Source: an uncultured Sphingomonadaceae bacterium
GTDB lineage: Bacteria > Pseudomonadota > Alphaproteobacteria > Sphingomonadales > Sphingomonadaceae
Reading direction: 5' to 3'
NCBI GenBank assembly: GCA_937920575.1
Contig: CAKZSF010000204.1
Coordinates: 1 to 5,725, forward strand
Length of the DNA: 5,725 nucleotides
Program-made: the position numbers and the translations under genes
Shown: in pieces, positions 1-4,808 of the stretch
Position numbering within the stretch: the first letter of the stretch is position 1
How the letters are laid out: each line of letters opens with the position of its first letter
The notes under the pieces: generated by a model
Told to the model about the DNA's origin: nothing
The model's input: only the letters and a program-made list of their open reading frames with translations
The model's database searches: none

Positions 1-1344
1 TGGCGCGGCGCGTGGCCGCTTGTCGCCATTGGGTTGATCGGGATTGTCCTGCTCGCCACAATCGGCACGCGCGAGCCGCTGATGGGCTTGGCTTTCTTAG
101 CAGGCGCAGCGGTCGTGTTTGGGCTGCTCGCATTGCTGGGCTTGCTGATCCGCAATGCGGCTGCGAGAGCCCCTCGCCCCAAGGCACCATTGCTTCGCCA
201 GGCGATTGCCAACATTCATCGGCCCGGCGCGCCGACCGGCCAGCTGGTGACGGCGCTAGGCTTCGGTCTCGCCGCCTTTGTGCTGCTCGCCTCAATCCAG
301 ACTGCGATTGACAGCAATATCGAGGCGACTGTCCCTAACGAAGCGCCGGACTACATTGTGCTCGACGTGCCGCGCGACAAGGAAGACGCCTTCCGCACAC
401 TCGTGAAGGCTGATGATCCCGATGCGGTAATCCGCACTGTTCCCGCACTGCGCGGACGCATTTTGGCTTATGGTGCGCCGGACAATATGACCCGGGTCGC
501 CGATCTTGAGGAATTGCCCGATGGCGCATGGCCTTTGCGCGGCGAACGCGGCCTGACCTATTCGCCTGATGTACCCGAAGGCAATGTCGTGACCGAAGGC
601 GACTGGTGGGCGACCTACCACAGCGGCGAACCACTTGTCTCGGTTGACGAAGAACTCGCCCAAGCCATCGATCTGAAAATCGGCGATGCGATCACTATCG
701 GCGTTCTTGGCACAGAGCGCACAGCCAAGGTCGCCAATCTGCGCCGGATTGATTGGGAGAATATGGGCTTCAATTATGTTCTCGTATTCTCACCCAACAC
801 GCTGGCCGATACGCCGCACAATCTTGCCGCGACGATTGACCTGACTGATGGCAGCGACACCGCGCCTCTGTTGCAAGCGTTGGTGCGCGAATTCCCCTCC
901 AGCTCGGCGATTGAGATCGGACAAGTGCTGGACGAGGCGCAAACAATTCTGGGCCAAGTTGGACTAGCTGTCTTGGCCGCTGCATCTGTCGCGGTTCTGG
1001 CTGGAATCGCCGTTCTGCTGGGCGCAATTGCCGCGGCACGTGAAAAGCGTACATACGACACTGTGATATTCCGTGTCCTGGGGGCCAGCCGCAAACAAGT
1101 GTGGCTGGTGCTGCTGGCTGAGTTTCTGCTGCTCGCTTTGATCCTGTCGGTCGTGGCTCTGGCATTGGGTGGCGGGATCGCTTGGGCGATTGTGACGCAA
1201 ATGTTCGAATTTGATTGGCTGCCCAATTGGCCAATCGTGCTGGGCGTGCTGGGCGCGGGCATTGCCCTGGTGCTCGCCTTTGCGTTGGCCGGTTCAGCTC
1301 CCGTGCTCAGAGCCAAGCCCGCTCAAGCATTGCGCGAGCTTTAG
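1..1344 (+). CDS. YbbP-like ABC transporter permease (FtsX/MacB superfamily), C-terminal part
   Basis: The reading frame is already open at base 1 and ends at a TAG, giving the last 447 residues of a longer protein; YbbP-type permeases are about 800 residues. Two hydrophobic helices come first (about residues 5-52). Next is a cytoplasmic segment reading LRQAIANIHRPGAPT, typical of YbbP-type permeases, then a third helix (about 83-101). A soluble, probably periplasmic domain follows (about 102-315). Three more helices (about 320-345, 362-390 and 405-430) lead to a C-terminal AKPAQALREL. The last three helices around a conserved GA(S)R-type cytoplasmic loop (FRVLGASRKQVWLVLLAEF) are the FtsX-fold signature. 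Family members pair with a YbbA/LolD-like ATPase, which would lie upstream outside the window. They act as mechanotransmission or export pumps in the inner membrane. The substrate cannot be read from the sequence. The family call is strong; the YbbP subfamily is inferred. Confidence 0.9.
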   Translation, partial: WRGAWPLVAIGLIGIVLLATIGTREPLMGLAFLAGAAVVFGLLALLGLLIRNAAARAPRPKAPLLRQAIANIHRPGAPTGQLVTALGFGLAAFVLLASIQTAIDSNIEATVPNEAPDYIVLDVPRDKEDAFRTLVKADDPDAVIRTVPALRGRILAYGAPDNMTRVADLEELPDGAWPLRGERGLTYSPDVPEGNVVTEGDWWATYHSGEPLVSVDEELAQAIDLKIGDAITIGVLGTERTAKVANLRRIDWENMGFNYVLVFSPNTLADTPHNLAATIDLTDGSDTAPLLQALVREFPSSSAIEIGQVLDEAQTILGQVGLAVLAAASVAVLAGIAVLLGAIAAAREKRTYDTVIFRVLGASRKQVWLVLLAEFLLLALILSVVALALGGGIAWAIVTQMFEFDWLPNWPIVLGVLGAGIALVLAFALAGSAPVLRAKPAQALREL

Positions 1345-1379
1345 CGAAAGAAAATTTCAGGCACGTGTAACCTTTCGCT
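1343..1379 (+). terminator. Possible terminator or hairpin after the permease gene
   Basis: A perfect 8-base inverted repeat, AGCGAAAG (1343-1350) and CTTTCGCT (1372-1379), begins inside the stop codon of the permease gene. The 21-base loop contains the palindrome CACGTG at 1362-1367. The position suits a transcription terminator. However, the stem is only half GC, the loop is long, and the following bases (CTTTCAGG) are not a proper U tract. It could equally be a processing or protein-binding site. Confidence 0.25.
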
Positions 1380-1392
1380 CTTTCAGGCGAAT

Positions 1393-1421
1393 TCCCTGCT
1401 GAATCCACTTCAATTCAGGGA
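1393..1421 (+). promoter_or_regulatory. Hairpin covering the ribosome binding site of the thioredoxin gene
   Basis: TCC(CTG)CTGAAT at 1393-1404 can pair with ATTCAGGGA at 1413-1421. This gives a nine-base-pair stem with a three-base bulge caused by a doubled CTG, and an eight-base loop (1405-1412). The 3' arm contains the whole Shine-Dalgarno sequence AGGGA (1417-1421) of the gene starting at 1428, so the folded form would hide it. The pairing is visible in the sequence; a regulatory role is inference only. Confidence 0.35.
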
Positions 1422-1427
1422 CGACAC

Positions 1428-1829
1428 ATGATCCGCTTTTTCCTCATTCTCGCCAGTATTGCCGGGCTCGCTTTCGGCGCCAATCAATTGATTGCCAAAG
1501 ACAACACCGCCGGTTGGGAGACGTACTCCGCCTCCTCTTTCCAAGCCGCCCAGAATGCGGGCGACACAATCGTGGTTGATGTTTACGCGACATGGTGCCC
1601 GACTTGCCGTGCACAAGCTCCAATCTTGAACGAGTTGCGTAAGGATGCGCGCCTAAAAAATGTGCGCTTCGTGAAAGTCAATTTCGACAAGCATAAGAGC
1701 TTCCTTCGCGCGCACCGCATCCCTCGCCAATCGACCGTATTGGTTTTCAAAGGCAAGACCGAGAGCGGCCGTTCCATCGCGCAAACGAACCGTGGCAAGC
1801 TGCGCACTTTCGTTCTCAGCAGCATTTAA
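1428..1829 (+). CDS. Exported or membrane-anchored thioredoxin-fold protein (CPTC active site)
   Basis: This 133-residue protein starts with a hydrophobic helix (about residues 2-22, MIRFF...AFGANQ). The helix is either an uncleaved anchor or a signal peptide and places the rest in the periplasm. The thioredoxin fold follows, with the active site WCPTC at 56-60 (Cys57 and Cys60) after a VVDVYAT strand and before the RAQAPILNEL helix. The loop facing the active site reads RIPRQSTVLVF (98-108). Aligned with thioredoxin, Ser102 stands where the conserved cis-proline normally is. A good Shine-Dalgarno sequence (AGGGA, 1417-1421) lies six bases before the ATG. The gene sits 42 bases before a CcdA-type transporter, its likely electron donor, so it probably reduces periplasmic disulfides or apocytochrome thiols. 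Thioredoxin fold: very likely. Exact substrate: unknown. Confidence 0.88.
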   Translation: MIRFFLILASIAGLAFGANQLIAKDNTAGWETYSASSFQAAQNAGDTIVVDVYATWCPTCRAQAPILNELRKDARLKNVRFVKVNFDKHKSFLRAHRIPRQSTVLVFKGKTESGRSIAQTNRGKLRTFVLSSI

Positions 1830-1871
1830 TCACAGGGCTCGCCTGACACACTCGTAAGGTAGGAATTCGAG

Positions 1872-2591
1872 ATGTTTACCAGCATTGCCCTCGCCTTCGT
1901 TGCCGGCTTGGTGACGATCCTGAACCCATGCGTGCTCCCGCTTATTCCGATCCTCATCGGTTCGGCCCTGAGCAAGAGCAGGCTGGGTCCAGTGGCTCTC
2001 GCCGCCGGGTTGGTGACCAGTTTCACGCTCTTTGGCTTTGCCGTGATCGCGTTTGGCTATTCCATAGGCCTGAACGAGCAGCTCGTCCGCATGTTCGCTG
2101 GTGCGTTGCTAATCATAGCTGGCGCGGTGCTCTTGGTGCCAAAGGCGCAAGCTGCCCTTAGCGCTGCGGCTGCGCCTATCACGAATTTCGGCAATGAGCG
2201 CCTTACCAAGCTGGGCGGAGATGGCGCTGGCGGACAATACGCCATCGGCCTTCTGCTCGGGATCGTTTGGGCCCCTTGTGTGGGGCCGACGCTGGGCGTT
2301 GCCATCGCTGCGGCCAGTCAGGGTGAGAACCTCGCTTCATCATTCCTGATTTTCCTGATCTTTGGCCTCGGCGTAGCCGCCTCAATCTTGATCTTCGCAT
2401 ATGGCTCTCGCAAGGCGTTGGGCGAACGGCGCAAAACGATGACCACACTGGCCAAATACGGCAAGCCGCTGTTTGGCATTGCTCTGCTGCTGGTCGGTGC
2501 AATGGTGGTGAGCGGTCTGGACAAAGCAATCGAAGCAGCCTTGCTTGATGTTCTGCCCCAAAGCCTGATTGCCTTCACCACGCGCTATTGA
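1872..2591 (+). CDS. CcdA/DsbD-type transmembrane thiol-disulfide electron transporter
   Basis: A 239-residue integral membrane protein with about six helices and the two half-site motifs of the CcdA/DsbD-beta family: NPCVLPLIP (Cys20, helix 1) and WAPCVGPTLG (Cys136, helix 4). The family passes electrons from cytoplasmic thioredoxin through this cysteine pair to a periplasmic thioredoxin-like partner. These are used for cytochrome c maturation, for disulfide repair or for resistance to oxidants. Its length and six-helix layout match stand-alone CcdA rather than full DsbD, as there are no periplasmic alpha or gamma domains. The loop between the halves (about residues 91-121) is longer and alanine-rich. 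An AGGA at 1861-1864 precedes the ATG by seven bases. The thioredoxin gene 42 bases upstream suggests a co-transcribed donor-acceptor pair. The family is certain; whether it serves haem or another pathway cannot be told, because no ccm genes are visible. Confidence 0.93.
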   Translation: MFTSIALAFVAGLVTILNPCVLPLIPILIGSALSKSRLGPVALAAGLVTSFTLFGFAVIAFGYSIGLNEQLVRMFAGALLIIAGAVLLVPKAQAALSAAAAPITNFGNERLTKLGGDGAGGQYAIGLLLGIVWAPCVGPTLGVAIAAASQGENLASSFLIFLIFGLGVAASILIFAYGSRKALGERRKTMTTLAKYGKPLFGIALLLVGAMVVSGLDKAIEAALLDVLPQSLIAFTTRY

Positions 2592-2613
2592 TCTGATACG
2601 TTCGGTTTTGAAC

Positions 2614-2621
2614 GGTAGGGA
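2614..2621 (+). promoter_or_regulatory. Ribosome binding site fixing the start of the VOC gene
   Basis: GGTAGGGA lies ten bases before the ATG at 2632. It favours that start over the in-frame ATG at 2569, which lies inside the end of the CcdA gene and would add 21 residues with no family resemblance. A weak five-base-pair hairpin (2599-2603 with 2610-2614) sits just upstream. Confidence 0.6.
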
Positions 2622-2631
2622 TCACAACAAT

Positions 2632-3024
2632 ATGGCCAAAATCACCGGATTGGGCGGCGTGTTTTTCGTTTCGAAAGACCCAACTGCATCGCGTGCATGG
2701 TATCGCGAGGCACTAGGCATTGATGGCCCATACGGCCCGCAAATGGAGTTTTCCGAGGATACGAAAGAGCGCGCGTACTCGCTGCTCTCCATGTTCAGCG
2801 ACGACAAATATTTCCAGCCCAGTTCATCAGGCTTCATGATCAACCTTCGCGTCGATGATCTGGACGGTTTTTGCGAGGGTCTGCGCGCCAAGAATATCGA
2901 CGTGCTCGATCAGGTCGACGAAGGCTATGGCAAATTTGCCTGGGTGATGGATCCGGATGGGATCAAGATCGAGTTATGGGAACAATGCGAAGTGCCCCCG
3001 CCGATCGATTCCAAACCGGAATAG
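2632..3024 (+). CDS. VOC family protein (glyoxalase/bleomycin resistance/dioxygenase fold)
   Basis: A 130-residue single-subunit VOC protein with two beta-alpha-beta-beta-beta modules. The first opens with GGVFFVSKDPTASRAWYREALGI (residues 8-30). The second contains FMINLRVDDLDGFCEGLRAKNI (68-89) and ends in the typical FAWVMDPDGIKIELWE (102-117). Glu114 sits at the conserved last metal-ligand position. The first-strand ligand position, usually histidine or glutamate, appears to be glycine, and the second-module histidine is replaced by MIN. Bound metal, and therefore glyoxalase I-type chemistry, is thus doubtful. The protein probably works as a dimer in the cytoplasm; the substrate is unknown. 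A related group with FFxSKDP...AWYR and VMDPxGxxIELWE is common in proteobacteria (from memory). The start at 2632 is set by the upstream GGTAGGGA. The gene follows CcdA by 40 bases and precedes the glycosyltransferase by 68, so co-transcription is possible but unproven. Confidence 0.88.
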   Translation: MAKITGLGGVFFVSKDPTASRAWYREALGIDGPYGPQMEFSEDTKERAYSLLSMFSDDKYFQPSSSGFMINLRVDDLDGFCEGLRAKNIDVLDQVDEGYGKFAWVMDPDGIKIELWEQCEVPPPIDSKPE

Positions 3025-3092
3025 AGCACCTGACAAGACGGGTTTAAAAGCTAACTCTCGCCAAACCGGATCAAGACCTCTAAGGCCGCGTC

Positions 3093-4253
3093 ATGCAGAT
3101 TGCAGACTTGCGCATTGCCCTGTTCAGCGGAAACTACAACTACGTCCGCGATGGCGCCAATCAGGCGCTCAATCGCCTCGTGGGCCATCTGCTCGACCAA
3201 GGTGCACAAGTGCGCGTCTATGCCCCAGTGGTTGACGAGCCCGCCTTTGAGCCAACCGGCGATCTTGTCGGGATCCCGGCGGTGCGCATGCCGGTGAAAA
3301 ACCGCGGCGAGTATCGCTTTCCGCTCGGATTGAACGCAGAGGTCAAAGAAGATCTGGCAGCCTTCAACCCCAATATCATGCATGTTTCATCACCCGATGC
3401 GGCTGCGCGCGGTGCGGTGAAATGGGCGAAGGCGAAGGGTTTGCCGGTGCTCGCTTCGGTGCACACACGGTTTGAAACCTACCCGCGCTATTACAAGCTC
3501 GGCTTTATGGAAAAGCCGGTCGAGAACTGGCTGAGGCGGATGTACCAGCAATGCGATGCCTTGGTCGCGCCCTCGCCCAGCATGGTCGATGTCTTGCGCG
3601 AGCAAGGCATGAATGACGATATCTCATTGTGGTCACGCGGCGTCGATCGCGATGTTTTTCATCCCAGCAAACGCGATCAAACATGGCGGCAACAATTGGG
3701 CATTGCCGATGATGATGTGGCGATTGGCTTTCTCGGCCGTCTCGTGATGGAAAAGGGGCTGGATGTCTTTACAGACACAATCACCGAACTGACCAAGCGC
3801 GGTGTGGCTCACAAGGTGCTGCTGGTCGGCGATGGCCCTGAGCGCGAATGGCTGGAAAAGCGCTTGGAAGGTGCCAGCTTCGCCGGTTTTCAAAGCGGTG
3901 CGGATCTGGGCCGCGCGGTCGCCTGCATGGATGTGCTGTTCAACCCATCAGTTACAGAGACATTTGGCAATGTGACGTTGGAAGCTATGGCGTGCGGCGT
4001 GCCTGTGGTCGCTGCGCAAGCAACTGGCAGCGAAAGCCTGGTTTCATGCGGCAGCAATGGCCGCCTGATTGCGCCCAGCGACATCACCGGCTTTGCCGAT
4101 GCCTTGCAGGCCTATTGCGAAAGCGCGGAACTGCGTGCGGCCCACGGCGCAGCGGGATCAACCCGCGCGGATGATTTTGAATGGGACGCGATCAACCAAT
4201 CCGTCGCGGACACCTATGTCCGTCTGGCCAACCGCGTCACTGAGCCTGCTTAA
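3093..4253 (+). CDS. GT4-family glycosyltransferase (SQD2/MgtA/PimB-like)
   Basis: A 386-residue cytoplasmic or membrane-associated retaining glycosyltransferase of the GT-B fold, full length for the family. The N-terminal acceptor domain (about 1-180) carries the early glycine-containing segment FSGNYNYVRDGANQALNRL and the HVSSPD and SVHTRFETYPRYY (His124) regions. These resemble plant and bacterial SQD2/SqdX sulfoquinovosyl and MgtA mannosyltransferases. The C-terminal donor domain has GRLVMEKG (Arg216, Lys221), GDGPE (246-250) and the E-x7-E signature, Glu289 and Glu297, in ETFGNVTLEAM. These residues bind the sugar nucleotide. The probable product is a glycolipid or other glycoconjugate; donor and acceptor are not determined. 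TAAGG at 3081-3085 lies seven bases before the ATG. The 68-base upstream gap shows no convincing promoter. Other GT4 roles, such as capsule or lipopolysaccharide synthesis, remain possible because no polysaccharide genes are nearby. Confidence 0.92.
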   Translation: MQIADLRIALFSGNYNYVRDGANQALNRLVGHLLDQGAQVRVYAPVVDEPAFEPTGDLVGIPAVRMPVKNRGEYRFPLGLNAEVKEDLAAFNPNIMHVSSPDAAARGAVKWAKAKGLPVLASVHTRFETYPRYYKLGFMEKPVENWLRRMYQQCDALVAPSPSMVDVLREQGMNDDISLWSRGVDRDVFHPSKRDQTWRQQLGIADDDVAIGFLGRLVMEKGLDVFTDTITELTKRGVAHKVLLVGDGPEREWLEKRLEGASFAGFQSGADLGRAVACMDVLFNPSVTETFGNVTLEAMACGVPVVAAQATGSESLVSCGSNGRLIAPSDITGFADALQAYCESAELRAAHGAAGSTRADDFEWDAINQSVADTYVRLANRVTEPA

Positions 4254-4268
4254 GTCGACTGCGGCTTA
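4251..4268 (+). terminator. Small hairpin joining two convergent stop codons
   Basis: TAAGTCG (4251-4257) and CGGCTTA (4262-4268) form a seven-base-pair stem, with one G-U pair in the plus-strand transcript and a four-base loop. The arms contain the stop codon of the glycosyltransferase gene and, on the other strand, that of the convergent membrane-protein gene. It may act as a compact shared end point. No U tract follows on either strand, so intrinsic termination is doubtful. Confidence 0.25.
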
Positions 4269-4727
4269 GCGCAGGACGCCGGCCACTGTCATTCGGCGGG
4301 CGTAGTACCAAAAAAGAGCGATGCTTAGCCCGATGACTGTGTTCATAACCCAATAGAGAGTCATCGAATCCATGCCAGGAATAGGATTTATCGTCTGGTA
4401 AATCACACCGGCCAAAAACCCGGCGAGCGATAGAGCAAAAGCGGGTGCTGCGAACCGGCTGCGGAACAGCAGTAGGATGGACCCCAAAACGGCGCACCAC
4501 ACACCAATGCCAAAGGCTATATTGGCCCAAAGAGGATAGCTTTCCATATAGGCCCGGACAACGTCCCCCGAAACGCCGATTGCCTCGCCTTGCTGGGCAT
4601 AATATTCAGGTGTTGCGCTCTTTACGGCGAGGTAGTTCTGCCCCCCACCGCCTGCGTTCCACAGCAGGCTGAGCACCCCAACGATCCACAGATGCATGGG
4701 CGTTTTGGTTTCGATAGTGTCAGTCAT
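4266..4727 (-). CDS. Uncharacterised four-helix inner-membrane protein
   Basis: A 153-residue protein with four predicted membrane helices (about residues 11-28, 65-88, 93-112 and 123-142) and a short soluble stretch between helices 1 and 2. It opens with a polar tail, then KTPMHLWIVGVLSLLWNAGGGGQNYLAV, then a loop ending in YMESYPLWANIAFGIGVWCAVLGSILLLFRSR. This pattern (HLW...LLWNA...Y, later YP.W and GVW...GS.LLL.RSR) recalls a family of small membrane proteins common in sphingomonads and xanthomonads. They are usually left hypothetical, or labelled loosely as sugar transporters. That is from memory, and I assign no function. The start at 4727 is chosen because GGGAGGG lies six bases upstream; an in-frame ATG at 4760 would add 11 residues and overlap the promoter. 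It converges on the glycosyltransferase gene and diverges from rarA. Confidence 0.85.
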   Translation of the reverse strand: MTDTIETKTPMHLWIVGVLSLLWNAGGGGQNYLAVKSATPEYYAQQGEAIGVSGDVVRAYMESYPLWANIAFGIGVWCAVLGSILLLFRSRFAAPAFALSLAGFLAGVIYQTINPIPGMDSMTLYWVMNTVIGLSIALFWYYARRMTVAGVLR

Positions 4728-4733
4728 AGTGAT

Positions 4734-4740
4734 CCCTCCC
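4734..4740 (-). promoter_or_regulatory. Strong Shine-Dalgarno site of the membrane-protein gene
   Basis: On the minus strand this reads GGGAGGG, six bases before the ATG at 4727. It is the strongest ribosome binding site in the window and decides the start in favour of 4727 over 4760. Confidence 0.75.
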
Positions 4741-4748
4741 GAAAACGG

Positions 4749-4777
4749 GTTATGCGACAAGCGCGCAATCTTGGCAA
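4749..4777 (-). promoter_or_regulatory. Predicted housekeeping promoter of the membrane-protein gene
   Basis: Reading the minus strand, TTGCCA (4777-4772) is followed after 17 bases by CATAAC (4754-4749). These match the -35 and -10 consensus at five and four of six positions with ideal spacing. The start of transcription would fall near 4742, giving a leader of about 15 bases that carries the GGGAGGG site. The element overlaps the -35 of the divergent rarA promoter. Confidence 0.5.
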
Positions 4778-4800
4778 ATGCGCCAGTCTGACGCTAGCAT
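4771..4800 (+). promoter_or_regulatory. Predicted promoter of rarA, overlapping the divergent one
   Basis: TTGGCA (4771-4776) and TAGCAT (4795-4800), with an 18-base spacer, match the -35 and -10 consensus at five and four of six positions. Transcription would begin around 4806-4809, at or next to the rarA ATG (4809). No Shine-Dalgarno sequence is visible before that ATG, which agrees with a leaderless or nearly leaderless transcript. Confidence 0.4.
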
Positions 4801-4808
4801 CGACCGCG

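Noticed and set aside
770..1316. Long minus-strand open frames (up to 180 codons) inside the permease gene.
   Set aside because: They are antisense shadows of a well-supported coding region, with low-complexity Ala/Ser/Arg-rich translations and no recognisable domain.
1832..1844. Small hairpin CAGG/CCTG after the thioredoxin stop codon.
   Set aside because: A four-base stem is expected by chance and no terminator features follow.
2599..2614. Hairpin CGTTC/GAACG between the CcdA and VOC genes as a terminator.
   Set aside because: Only five base pairs with no U tract after it.
3030..3057. CTGACA followed by TAACTC as a promoter for the glycosyltransferase gene.
   Set aside because: The -10 match is poor (two of six positions), so I do not call a promoter there.
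3011..3070. Ten-base direct repeat CCAAACCGGA at 3011-3020 and 3061-3070 on either side of the VOC stop codon.
   Set aside because: One copy is coding sequence, the flanks do not match, and no insertion or duplication structure surrounds it; chance is the simpler reading.
4738..4749. CCCG-AAAA-CGGG inverted repeat next to the Shine-Dalgarno site of the minus-strand gene.
   Set aside because: The predicted transcription start (about 4742) lies inside it, so the full hairpin would not be in the RNA; the four-base stem is weak.
4752..4808. Upstream in-frame ATG at 4752 as the rarA start.
   Set aside because: The added 19 residues do not look like RarA, the codon lies in the -10 box of the opposite promoter, and no ribosome binding site precedes it.
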